Shown: positions 48,382-56,207 of the stretch, piece after piece
How positions within the stretch are numbered: position 1 is the first letter of the stretch
Layout: the number at the start of each line of letters is the position of its first letter
Origin: an uncultured Comamonas sp.
GTDB taxonomy: Bacteria > Pseudomonadota > Gammaproteobacteria > Burkholderiales > Burkholderiaceae_C
Assembly: GCA_947306475.1 (NCBI GenBank)
Contig: CAMZGS010000009.1
Location: 88,770 to 152,769 of the forward strand
Direction: 5' to 3'
Length of the DNA stretch: 64,000 bases
Position numbers and translations under genes: made by a program
The notes under the pieces: model-generated
Databases searched by the model: none
Seen by the model: only the letters and a program-made list of their open reading frames with translations
Told to the model about the DNA's origin: nothing

Positions 48382-48981
48382 ATGCCCTGGAAGGAATTTA
48401 CCGCTTTGCTGTTGCTTGCGACGGCCATGAGTTTTACCCCTGGCCCCAATACGGCCCTGTCAACGGCCATTGCCGCCAACAGAGGTCTGGCAGCGGCCAT
48501 GCGTTTCGTGGTGGCGGTGCCGGTCGGGTGGTGCGTCTTGCTGCTGCTGTGCGCCGCAGGTGTGGGGGGCGCTGTGGAGCAGTTTCCGGTGTTGCGTGGT
48601 GCCATACAGTGGCTGGGCTGTGCCTACCTGCTCTGGTTGGCCAGCCGTCTGGCACGCAGCGGGCAGCTGACGCAGGCCAATCTGCGGCAGCTGCACATCG
48701 GGTTTGGGCAAGGGGTGTTGTTGCAGTTCGTCAACATCAAGGCCTGGATGCTGGCGCTGAGCATTGTTGCCGGCTGGATTGCCGGGCAGTCGCAGTGGGG
48801 CTCGCGACTGGCGATTGTGCTGCCCGTGATGGTGTTTTTCGCCTTCAGCAGCAATCTGCTTTATGCCTGTGTCGGTGCCGCCTTGCGCCATTGGTTGGCC
48901 CAGGGCAGGCGCTTGCTATGGTTCAATCGCTGCATGGCAGTGCTGCTGGCAGGCACGGCGCTGTGGATGCTCAGGGCCTGA
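48382..48981 (+). CDS. LysE/RhtB family amino acid exporter
   Basis: A 199-residue membrane protein with six hydrophobic segments. The N-terminal SFTPGPNTALSTAIAANRGL is the LysE/RhtB family signature. Family members export homoserine, threonine or other amino acids; the substrate here is not determined. It stands alone between the rhodanese and an aminotransferase. Confidence 0.9.
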   Translation: MPWKEFTALLLLATAMSFTPGPNTALSTAIAANRGLAAAMRFVVAVPVGWCVLLLLCAAGVGGAVEQFPVLRGAIQWLGCAYLLWLASRLARSGQLTQANLRQLHIGFGQGVLLQFVNIKAWMLALSIVAGWIAGQSQWGSRLAIVLPVMVFFAFSSNLLYACVGAALRHWLAQGRRLLWFNRCMAVLLAGTALWMLRA

Positions 48982-49110
48982 TGGCGCGCATGCGTGCGCC
49001 TTGTCGCAATTTGAGTGCGAGGGCGGGAACACTTTGCAGCGCCACAATATGCGCTTTTGTGATGGAAGCGCTTGGTCGCCAGCCGACTGCCAACCGTTTT
49101 TCAAAGTCCC

Positions 49111-49126
49111 CCGGGATGCATCCCGG
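49111..49126. promoter_or_regulatory. Perfect palindrome upstream of the aminotransferase
   Basis: CCGGGATGCATCCCGG is a perfect 16-base palindrome 24 bases before the ATG. It might be an operator or an mRNA hairpin over the leader. No further support. Confidence 0.35.
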
Positions 49127-49149
49127 CACAACCTGCGAGACCCTTCACC

Positions 49150-50337
49150 ATGAGTACCCAATGGACACTGGCAGCGCGCGCTGCCAAGATGAATTCGTCG
49201 GCCATCCGCGAAATCCTCAAACTCACCGATCGCCCCGGCATCATCAGCATGGCCGGGGGGCTGCCATCCCCGAAAACCTTCCCCATCGAAGCCTTTGAGG
49301 CAGCCTGTCACACGGTGCTGCAGCGCGATGGCACGGCTGCACTGCAGTACTCCACCACTGAAGGTTTGCCTGCGCTGCGTCAGGCGGTGGCCGATTTCCT
49401 GCCCTGGGACGTGGATCCTGAGCAGGTGCTCATCGTCAGCGGTTCTCAGCAGGCCCTGGATCTGATCGGCAAGGTGTTTCTGGACAAGGATAGCCGCCTG
49501 CTGGTCGAGCGGCCCACCTACCTGGGCGCCTTGCAGGCCTTCACACCGATGGAGCCCATCGCCGTGGGCGTGGACAGCGACGAGGAAGGCATGCTGGTCG
49601 ATGACTTCGCGGCGAAGGTGGGTACGGGTGCTGACAAGGCACGCCTGGCCTACGTGCTGCCCAACTTCCAGAACCCCACGGGCCGCACCATGAGCGAAGC
49701 CCGGCGTCAGGCGCTGGTTGACAAGGCGCGGGAGCTCGACATTCCGCTGGTCGAGGACAACCCCTACGGCGACTTGCGCTTTGAAGGGGAATCGCCCTTG
49801 CCGTTGGCGGCCCGCAATCCTGAGGGCGTGCTCTACATGGGCTCCTTTTCCAAGGTGCTCGCGCCGGGGCTGCGTCTGGGCTTTGTGGTGGCGCCCAAGT
49901 CGATCTACGGCAAGCTGGTGCAAGCCAAGCAGGCGGCAGACCTGCACACCCCCAGCTTCAACCAGCGCGTGGTGGCAGAGGTCATGAAGGATGGCTTCCT
50001 GCAGCGACACATTCCGACCATTCGCACTCTGTACAAGGAGCAGCGCGACGTCATGCTTGCCGCCCTGGAAAGGGAGATGGTCGGGCTGGATGTCAGCTGG
50101 ACGCGCCCGGTGGGTGGCATGTTCCTGTGGGTGCAGCTGCCCGAGGGCATGGATGCGGAAAAGCTGCTGCCCCTGGCCGTGGATCGGGGCATGGCCTTTG
50201 TGCCCGGCGCCCCCTTCTTCCCCGGCAATCCACGGCACAACTGCCTGCGCCTGTCGTACGTGACGGTCTCCCCCGCGCAGATCGACCAGGGCATCGCGGC
50301 TCTGGCTGCGGCCATCAAGGCGTACCCACAGGGGTAA
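49150..50337 (+). CDS. PLP-dependent aminotransferase (2-aminoadipate aminotransferase-like)
   Basis: A 395-residue class I/II aminotransferase. The PLP lysine is K235 in GSFSKVLAPGLRLGF, with FQNPTG at 173-178 and VEDNPYGDLRF following. The N terminus (IREILKLTDRPGIISMAGGLPSP) matches the LysN/2-aminoadipate and MocR-type catalytic group. There is no DNA-binding domain, so it is an enzyme rather than a MocR regulator. The exact substrate is uncertain. Confidence 0.9.
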   Translation: MSTQWTLAARAAKMNSSAIREILKLTDRPGIISMAGGLPSPKTFPIEAFEAACHTVLQRDGTAALQYSTTEGLPALRQAVADFLPWDVDPEQVLIVSGSQQALDLIGKVFLDKDSRLLVERPTYLGALQAFTPMEPIAVGVDSDEEGMLVDDFAAKVGTGADKARLAYVLPNFQNPTGRTMSEARRQALVDKARELDIPLVEDNPYGDLRFEGESPLPLAARNPEGVLYMGSFSKVLAPGLRLGFVVAPKSIYGKLVQAKQAADLHTPSFNQRVVAEVMKDGFLQRHIPTIRTLYKEQRDVMLAALEREMVGLDVSWTRPVGGMFLWVQLPEGMDAEKLLPLAVDRGMAFVPGAPFFPGNPRHNCLRLSYVTVSPAQIDQGIAALAAAIKAYPQG

Positions 50338-50376
50338 GCGGCGCACTGTTCTGTCTTGTTGCAGTAGAGCAACACA

Positions 50377-50412
50377 AAACGGCGTTTTTGGCCCCGCGTG
50401 GGGCCGTTTTCT
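50377..50412 (+). terminator. Rho-independent terminator after the aminotransferase
   Basis: GGCCCC (50390-50395), a four-base loop and GGGGCC (50400-50405) are followed by GTTTTCTTT. A flanking AAAACGGC / GCCGTTTT pair offers an alternative, longer stem. Confidence 0.8.
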
Positions 50413-50471
50413 TTACCGTAGTGCTGGTTCTCTGGTGCAATAGCCCCAACTTCCCGAAAAAGGAGGTTGGC

Positions 50472-50495
50472 GCGGCCTGATATGGCCGCCTTTTT
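50472..50495 (+). promoter_or_regulatory. Terminator-like hairpin in the leader of porin 1
   Basis: GCGGCC (50472-50477), loop TGATAT and GGCCGC (50484-50489) are followed by C and five T, 43 bases before the porin ATG. Outside it, AAAAAGG and CCTTTTT can extend the stem. It may attenuate porin transcription or end an upstream short RNA. Confidence 0.55.
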
Positions 50496-50538
50496 GGTGG
50501 CTGGTGCCGCGCCCTCTGTCAACCTTGGAGTAATTGCA

Positions 50539-51558
50539 ATGAAAAAATCCCTGATCGCCCTGGCCGTGCTGGCCGCTTCCGGCGCTGCCATGGCTCAATC
50601 TTCCGTGACCCTGTACGGTGTGGTGGACACCGGCCTGACCTACAGCAAGGGCGCTGAGTCCGTGTACGGTCTGACCCACGTGGGCGGCAACACCAACAGC
50701 CGTCTGGGCTTCCGCGGCGTGGAAGACCTGGGCAACGGCCTGAAGGCTACCTTCAACCTGGAAGCCGGCATGGGCGTGGACGATGGTACCGACTACTTCA
50801 CCGGCTCGGGCATGGCTTTCCGTCGTACCTCGACCGTTGGTCTGGAAGGTGGCTTCGGTTCCGTGCGTCTGGGTCGCATGCTGACCTCCTCCTACCTGGC
50901 TGCTAGCCGTTATGACGCTTTCGGCGATACCGGCATCGGTGGCTCCCTGGCTTGGCACAGCCAGACCGGCTATCAAGCCCGTACCCAAAACGCCGTTTCC
51001 TACACCAGCCCCAACCTGAGCGGCTTCAAGATCGGCGCTGAGTACGGCTTCGGTGAACAAGTCAAGGCTCGCGACAGCCGCTACTTCGGCCTGGGCGCAA
51101 CCTATGACAATGGTCCTCTGAGCTTCGGCGCAGGCTATGACCGTGCCAACAATATCGGTTCCGATGACCTGACCACCTGGCACCTGGGCGGCGCCTACAA
51201 CTTCGGCGTTGCCAAGCTGCTGGCCTTCTACAAGCAAACCAAGTACAAGGACGTGTTTGTTGGCGGTAGCGAGAAGTTCAAGACCTTCGGTCTGGGCGTG
51301 ACCGCTCCTGTGGGTGCTGCTGGTGAAGTGAAGGCTTCCTACAACCACTACAAGGTTTCGGACGACGGTGGCAAGGCCAACCAAGTGTCGCTGGGCTATG
51401 TGCACAACCTGTCCAAGCGTACTGCCCTGTACGGTACCTACTCCTACATCAAGAACAAGGATGGCTTGGCTCTTCAGCTGAACGGCGCCATGGCTGGTGC
51501 TGGCCTGAAGAACGGCAAGCAGCACGGCCTGCAAGCTGGCATCCGCCACGCTTTCTAA
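50539..51558 (+). CDS. General porin 1 (Omp32-like)
   Basis: A 339-residue outer-membrane trimeric porin for small anionic or neutral solutes. A signal peptide ends at AMAQ (residue 20), followed by SSVTLYGVVDTGLTY, the usual first strand of Comamonadaceae porins, and RLGFRGVEDLGNGLKATFNLE. The chain ends in HAF with the C-terminal phenylalanine needed for outer-membrane insertion. Codon choice is restricted (for example CTG, GGC, CGT), as in highly expressed genes. ATG follows TTGGAG. Confidence 0.94.
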   Translation: MKKSLIALAVLAASGAAMAQSSVTLYGVVDTGLTYSKGAESVYGLTHVGGNTNSRLGFRGVEDLGNGLKATFNLEAGMGVDDGTDYFTGSGMAFRRTSTVGLEGGFGSVRLGRMLTSSYLAASRYDAFGDTGIGGSLAWHSQTGYQARTQNAVSYTSPNLSGFKIGAEYGFGEQVKARDSRYFGLGATYDNGPLSFGAGYDRANNIGSDDLTTWHLGGAYNFGVAKLLAFYKQTKYKDVFVGGSEKFKTFGLGVTAPVGAAGEVKASYNHYKVSDDGGKANQVSLGYVHNLSKRTALYGTYSYIKNKDGLALQLNGAMAGAGLKNGKQHGLQAGIRHAF

Positions 51559-51598
51559 TCCACGCTGGGCCTAGCCCAGTTTGGTCAAGAAGCTGAGA

Positions 51599-51624
51599 AC
51601 CAGCCCTTCGGGGCTGGTTTTTTT
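51599..51624 (+). terminator. Rho-independent terminator after porin 1
   Basis: ACCAGCCC (51599-51606), TTCG loop and GGGCTGGT (51611-51618) are followed by seven T. A canonical strong terminator. Confidence 0.95.
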
Positions 51625-51697
51625 ATGTGCGCCGCAAGTCGGGTGTCTGTGAGTCTGATCTTGCGCAGATGTGTGTGCGTTTCCTAGGGCAAACCCC

Positions 51698-51748
51698 TGT
51701 GACAAAGCTGTCACGCAGTATTTACGAACGACTGTGCTTTTTTAAAAT
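51698..51748 (+). promoter_or_regulatory. Promoter of porin 2 with an upstream operator-like dyad
   Basis: TTTACG (51721-51726) and TAAAAT (51743-51748) with a 16-base spacer make a plausible sigma-70 promoter 60 bases before the ATG. Just upstream lies the perfect dyad GTGACA-AAGC-TGTCAC (51699-51714), a likely activator site. The dyad has CRP-like half sites but with a spacing of eight instead of six, so the regulator is open. Confidence 0.6.
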
Positions 51749-51810
51749 GGATCAGCTTTCCGATGAAGCTGCCAACTACTCCAAGCACATTCTTTCCAAG
51801 GAGACATTAC

Positions 51811-53163
51811 ATGCAGATGAAAACGATCACCCTGGCTGCTTTGGCCGCATGCGGCATGGGTGCGGCCATGGCACAGTCTGCCCCGAGTACCAGCAAGGTG
51901 GAACTGTGGGGCGTGGTGGATGCGGCCGTGCGTCGCACCACCAACGAGGGTGCAGAAAAAAACGGTTTGACCAAGCTGATCGGTGGCGGCATGTCCCAGA
52001 GCCGCTTTGGTATCAATGTTGAAGAGGACCTGGGCGGTGGGTCCAAAGCGCTGGTGCACATGGAGCATCGCTTTAATGCCGATACTGGCGAGAAAGACGA
52101 TACGGCACCTTTCTTCCAGCTGGCCTATGTGGGCCTGCAGGGGCCTTATGGCCGTTTGACCATGGGGCGCCAGTGGAACGTGCTGTTCGACGTGGTGACC
52201 AGCACCTACTCTTCCTTCCCCTATTCGCCTTATATGGATGCGTACAAGCCGGAGCTGGGTATGGCTGCCGGCGCCCGCACCAGCAATGCTCTGAAGTACA
52301 CCCTGGCCACGCCCGATCGCAAGTGGGTGGGTACGCTGCAGTATTCGTTCGGAGAGAAGAACAACACCCGTAGTGTGCAGGATCACGCCATCCGGGTGCT
52401 GAATGCCCAGGGGGCTCCCATTACCGCAGGGTCGGCCCTGGATGTGGGGCTCGGCCACCCTGTGCTCGGTCCCAAGCCACGGGACATCATCAGGGCAGCC
52501 GTTACCGCAGTTGTGGACCTTCCCGATGATCCAACAGGGCTGAAGGGTGCCGTGGAGGATGTCGGCGTCGGTGCCATGAAGACCATGGGAGGCTTCCTGC
52601 GCTACTCGGCCAACGGCTTGTCGCTGGGGGCGGGTTTCCTGCGCACGGAGTTGCCCGGAGGGTCGGATCTGGATGCCTACACCCTGGGTGGTTCCTACCG
52701 TACCGGTCCCTGGTACTTCAACGCCGGGTACGGTCTGAACAAGTTCAAGCCCGTAAGTACCGGCAGTACGGCAGGCTCCTACATCAACTACCTGACCGAC
52801 CGCCAGATTCTGAACAAGATGTGGAGCGGTCAGACCAATGGCGGCTTCTACGGTGGGTACTTTGAGGATGGCGCCGACAAGCGCCAGATGTTCAAGGTCG
52901 GCTTTGGCTATCAGGCCACCAAGCAGCTGAATGTGGGAGCGCACTTCTTCCGCGCCAAGCAGTCTGGCTCCAGCACGGGGCGCTACAACGGTCATGCCAA
53001 CTTCATGGTGTTGGCCGCTGACTACGCTTTCAGCAAGCGCACCGATGCTTATGCTGCCATCGACTACACCAAGATCAGTGGCGGCGACGGCCTGGTGATC
53101 GACCGGATCAGCCATGCCAGGACGCGTACCGGCATCACGGTTGGTTTGCGCCACCGCTTCTGA
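51811..53163 (+). CDS. General porin 2
   Basis: A 450-residue outer-membrane porin of the same family as porin 1 but about 110 residues longer. The signal peptide ends in AMAQS (about residue 22). VELWGVVDAAVRR and SRFGINVEEDLGGGSKALVHMEHRFN are family blocks, and the chain ends in GLRHRF with the terminal phenylalanine. The extra length falls mainly in mid-protein loops (around residues 180-260). ATG 51811 follows AAGGAG at seven to eight bases. Confidence 0.93.
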   Translation: MQMKTITLAALAACGMGAAMAQSAPSTSKVELWGVVDAAVRRTTNEGAEKNGLTKLIGGGMSQSRFGINVEEDLGGGSKALVHMEHRFNADTGEKDDTAPFFQLAYVGLQGPYGRLTMGRQWNVLFDVVTSTYSSFPYSPYMDAYKPELGMAAGARTSNALKYTLATPDRKWVGTLQYSFGEKNNTRSVQDHAIRVLNAQGAPITAGSALDVGLGHPVLGPKPRDIIRAAVTAVVDLPDDPTGLKGAVEDVGVGAMKTMGGFLRYSANGLSLGAGFLRTELPGGSDLDAYTLGGSYRTGPWYFNAGYGLNKFKPVSTGSTAGSYINYLTDRQILNKMWSGQTNGGFYGGYFEDGADKRQMFKVGFGYQATKQLNVGAHFFRAKQSGSSTGRYNGHANFMVLAADYAFSKRTDAYAAIDYTKISGGDGLVIDRISHARTRTGITVGLRHRF

Positions 53164-53230
53164 GCGCAAGGTACGGCTGAGGGGTGTGCAACGCTCCTCA
53201 GCCGCTTCAAGGTGACTTCTCCTGCTTGAT

Positions 53231-53255
53231 ATCCAGCCTGAGGGCTGGATTTTTT
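53231..53255 (+). terminator. Rho-independent terminator after porin 2
   Basis: ATCCAGCC (53231-53238), loop TGAG and GGCTGGAT (53243-53250) followed by six T. Confidence 0.93.
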
Positions 53256-53277
53256 GTTTGCCTCTTCAAAAAGAGGA

Positions 53278-53352
53278 GCTGGTAGCGCTTTTCAGGCAAT
53301 GATTTCAGTCATTTTTATTCGTGAAATCATTGCTGTTAAAGCGGGCAAAGCT
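53278..53352. repeat. Long intergenic palindrome, copy 4
   Basis: A 75-base family member between the convergent porin 2 and response-regulator genes. Inner perfect 12-base arms are GCAATGATTTCA (53296-53307) and TGAAATCATTGC (53322-53333); outer parts are AGCTGGTAGCGCTTT and AAAGCGGGCAAAGCT. Confidence 0.75.
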
Positions 53353-53358
53353 ATTGTT

Positions 53359-53988
53359 TTATACAAGCTGGTTGCGGATGGCGTACACCGTCAACTCGGC
53401 GTTGTTGCTCAGCTGCAGCTTTTCCAGCACGCGTGCGCGGTACACGCTGACGGTCTTGGGGCTGAGCATCAGCTCCTGGGCGATGTCGGTCAGGCGCTTG
53501 CCGCTGGCGATTTTTTGCAGCGTCTGCATCTCGCGCTCCGAGAGGGCCGCGTGCAGCGCCTGGCTGGTTGGCTGCGCCAGACTGTCGGCCAGCATCTGTG
53601 CCACTTCGGGGGTGAGGTATTTGCGCCCGCTGTGCACGGTGCGCACGGCTTCGATGAGCTGCATGGGGTCGCCCGACTTGTTGGCATACCCCTGGGCACC
53701 GGCCTTGATGCAGCGCAGTGCGTATTGGTCTTCGGGGTACATGGAGACCATCAGCACGCGAACGTGCGGGTGTGTCTCGCGCACGCTGGCCAGAACCTCC
53801 AGGCCATTGCGACCAGGCAGATCGATATCGAGCAGCAGCACCTGGCAGGGGGTGCTGCGCAGCAGTTCGCGCAATTCGGCATAGCCGGCAGCCTCTCCGG
53901 TCACGCGGATGTCGGTGGCCTCCGCCAGGGTGTCGCGGATGCCGCGGCGCAGCACGGCATGGTCATCACACAGCACAACGTGGATCAA
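53359..53988 (-). CDS. NarL/FixJ-type response regulator
   Basis: A 209-residue two-component regulator with an N-terminal receiver domain (phosphorylation site D54 in LLLDIDLPGR) and a C-terminal LuxR-type helix-turn-helix (LSEREMQTLQKIASGKRLTDIAQELMLSPKTVSVY). It should bind DNA when phosphorylated by the kinase encoded upstream; the two genes overlap by four bases (ATGA). Its targets are not evident; the adjacent porins are possible. Confidence 0.93.
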   Translation of the reverse strand: MIHVVLCDDHAVLRRGIRDTLAEATDIRVTGEAAGYAELRELLRSTPCQVLLLDIDLPGRNGLEVLASVRETHPHVRVLMVSMYPEDQYALRCIKAGAQGYANKSGDPMQLIEAVRTVHSGRKYLTPEVAQMLADSLAQPTSQALHAALSEREMQTLQKIASGKRLTDIAQELMLSPKTVSVYRARVLEKLQLSNNAELTVYAIRNQLV

Positions 53989-55127
53989 GTTGCTCTCCCT
54001 TCATGGTCGGTGGTCTGCGGGGATGGCTGCAATGGTATCGAAACGATGATGCTGGTGCCGTGGCCTGGCCGGCTGCTGACGTCCAGCCAGCCACCCACCG
54101 TGCGTGCGCGCTCGGCCAGTCCGCGCAGGCCAAAGGCCTTGGGCTTGCCACGAGCATCAGGCGGGATGCCGCAGCCGTTGTCGCGTACCTCCAGCGTCAG
54201 CACCTGCTCGCCATCGGACAGCTCGATGGCAACCTGTGTGGCCTGGGCGTATTTGCTCACATTGGTCAGCGCTTCCTGGGCCGTGCGATAGACCACCACC
54301 TGGATGGCGGGGTCAACGTCGATACGGTTGCGGGTGCATTCCATATGTACGGGGATGCCGGTGCGCTGGGTGAAGTTGCTGGCCAGCCATTGCACGGCCG
54401 CCACCAGGCCCTGATCCAGGATGGGTGGACGCAGGTTCATCATGATGCGCTGGCTGGCGCCCAGCGCGTGCTGCAACATCTCCAGCGCAGTCTGGGCATG
54501 GGCCTGGATGCCTTCGGGCTGCGCGGGATTGCGGGCAATCCACGACAGGTCGAATTTGACGGCCGTCAGCGCACCACCAATGTCGTCGTGAATCTCGCGT
54601 GCGATGGCGGCGCGCTCCTGCTCGATCGATTGCTGCAGGTGCTCTGTCAACTCGGCCAGCTGGCGCTGCGATTGTTCCAGTGCCAGTACGGCCTCCTGCC
54701 GCAGGCGGTGTGCTTCGGCCACTTCCAGTGCGCGCGTGAGCACGTGTGGCAGGCGTGCCATGTCGTCCTTGAGCAGGTAATCGGCCACCCCCTGGCGCAT
54801 GGCTTCCACAGCGGCGGCTTCACCGATGGCGCCGGAGAGCAGCACGAAAGGTGGGGGATGCTGCAGCTGCTGCACCTGCTCCCAGGCCTGCATCGCGGTA
54901 AAGCCGGGCAAGTAGTAGTCGGCTACCACGATGTCGAAAGCGTGGGTTTGCAGCAGATGCACAAAGTCCGCCAGGTTGTCGGTGCATTCGATCTCACAGT
55001 CCATGCCCCCCTGGCGCAGACACTGCCGCACCAGGCGCTGATCGGCGCGGGAATCCTCGAGATGCAGGATAAACACGGGCTTTCCTGCGGCTGAATCACT
55101 GGGTGGGGGCGCTATGATTAGAGACAT
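53985..55127 (-). CDS. Histidine kinase with an N-terminal receiver domain
   Basis: A 380-residue cytoplasmic sensor kinase. An N-terminal receiver domain (about residues 18-135, acceptor D70 in DIVVADYYLPGF) is followed by a coiled coil, a HisKA_3 dimerisation domain with H180 in AREIHDDIGGALTAVKFDLSW, and an HATPase domain (QEALTNVSKYAQA, RDNGCGIPPDARG). No membrane helix or periplasmic sensor domain is present, so its input is probably phosphorylation of the receiver or a partner protein. It pairs with the LuxR-type regulator downstream. Confidence 0.92.
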   Translation of the reverse strand: MSLIIAPPPSDSAAGKPVFILHLEDSRADQRLVRQCLRQGGMDCEIECTDNLADFVHLLQTHAFDIVVADYYLPGFTAMQAWEQVQQLQHPPPFVLLSGAIGEAAAVEAMRQGVADYLLKDDMARLPHVLTRALEVAEAHRLRQEAVLALEQSQRQLAELTEHLQQSIEQERAAIAREIHDDIGGALTAVKFDLSWIARNPAQPEGIQAHAQTALEMLQHALGASQRIMMNLRPPILDQGLVAAVQWLASNFTQRTGIPVHMECTRNRIDVDPAIQVVVYRTAQEALTNVSKYAQATQVAIELSDGEQVLTLEVRDNGCGIPPDARGKPKAFGLRGLAERARTVGGWLDVSSRPGHGTSIIVSIPLQPSPQTTDHEGRAT

Positions 55128-55264
55128 TTTGCAATAATTGGTCAGATTGAGGGTTCCGCAGGCAGCCCGGCACTTGTGTGGTGCCGCGATGCTGCAAGAA
55201 TCGGGATGTGCCCAGCCTTCGTGTCGTGCGGTAGCCGGCGCAGTCCCCCAACCATGGAGAAGTC

Positions 55265-55717
55265 ATGCAAGAAACGCAAACGCCATCCCCTGAACCTGTG
55301 GTACAGGTGCCAGTCATGGTTGCGGCCGAATTGCAGGATTCCCTGTTGGTCGTCATGCGTGACCTGCAGCGTTTGATCAGTCTGCTGGATCATGCCACGA
55401 CGAACCTGATGGAGCGCTTTTCCGAAGCCAGCGGCCTGTTGTCCGATGAAGCAGATTTTGGGCGTAACACTGCGGAGCTGGAAGCTGCGCGCAAGGCGCT
55501 GCGCAGCGCGGTGACGGAGCTGCAGTTTCACGATATGGCCACGCAGCTGATCTGGCATACCACTCAGGTGTTGCAGGGGTGTGCTTTCCGGCTGTCGGCG
55601 GAAACCATGGATCGCGAAGAGGATGAGTTGGAAATGCCCGTGGCTCCCATATTGCCGGAGCGCCCAAACCCTGTGACCCAGAGCGAAATGGACGTTGGCT
55701 CCATTGAGCTGTTCTAA
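55265..55717 (+). CDS. Small CheZ-like chemotaxis protein, first gene of the che operon
   Basis: A 150-residue helical protein directly upstream of cheY. Residues 88-96 read FHDMATQLI, matching the CheZ catalytic pattern F-x-D-x(3)-Q-x-I (FQDLTGQVI in E. coli CheZ); D90 and Q94 would be the equivalents of the CheZ catalytic Asp and Gln. A proline-rich linker (126-137) leads to a short C-terminal segment, DVGSIELF, ending in phenylalanine, as CheZ ends in its CheY-binding peptide. It is much shorter than CheZ (about 210 residues). CheY phosphatase activity is inference. It starts behind TGGAGA and is divergent from the kinase gene. Confidence 0.7.
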   Translation: MQETQTPSPEPVVQVPVMVAAELQDSLLVVMRDLQRLISLLDHATTNLMERFSEASGLLSDEADFGRNTAELEAARKALRSAVTELQFHDMATQLIWHTTQVLQGCAFRLSAETMDREEDELEMPVAPILPERPNPVTQSEMDVGSIELF

Positions 55718-55791
55718 GGGGTTTGTGGCCTTTTGCGAACCGTACCCATATTTCATAACAACCGAAACACCTATCCTGCTGGAGTTTGTAC

Positions 55792-56154
55792 ATGCACGCT
55801 ATCCTCACAGTCGATGACTCGCCATCCATGCGCAAAATGGTGACCTTCACCCTGACGGGGGCCGGTTATAAGGTGGTGGAGGCCGTGGATGGCGTGGATG
55901 CCCTGGAAAAGGCAGAGGCGCACCAGATTTCCCTGGTTCTGGCCGACCAGAACATGCCTCGGCTCGATGGCATTGGTCTGACCAAGAAGTTGCGTGAGAA
56001 CCCGAAGTTCAAGGACACCCCCATCCTCATTCTGACCACCGAATCCAGTGACCAGATGAAACAGGCCGGTCGTGCTGCAGGTGCCACAGGCTGGTTGGTC
56101 AAGCCCTTTGATCCCAACCGTCTCATTGAAGTTATACAGAAGGTGATTCGCTAG
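55792..56154 (+). CDS. cheY: Chemotaxis response regulator CheY
   Basis: CheY, 120 residues, single receiver domain. Acidic pair D8-D9, phosphorylation site D52 (LVLADQNMP), T82-T83 and K104 are in place. CheY-phosphate binds FliM to change flagellar rotation. ATG 55792 follows GGAG at seven bases. It lies between the CheZ-like gene and cheA. Confidence 0.95.
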   Translation: MHAILTVDDSPSMRKMVTFTLTGAGYKVVEAVDGVDALEKAEAHQISLVLADQNMPRLDGIGLTKKLRENPKFKDTPILILTTESSDQMKQAGRAAGATGWLVKPFDPNRLIEVIQKVIR

Positions 56155-56207
56155 GCGTCAACGCGTTCAGCGCGTTTGGGAATGCGGTCGTAGTACCAGG
56201 AGTTTTT

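Noticed and set aside
51698..51715. CRP site before porin 2
   Set aside because: Half sites are separated by eight bases rather than six; kept only as an unassigned dyad.
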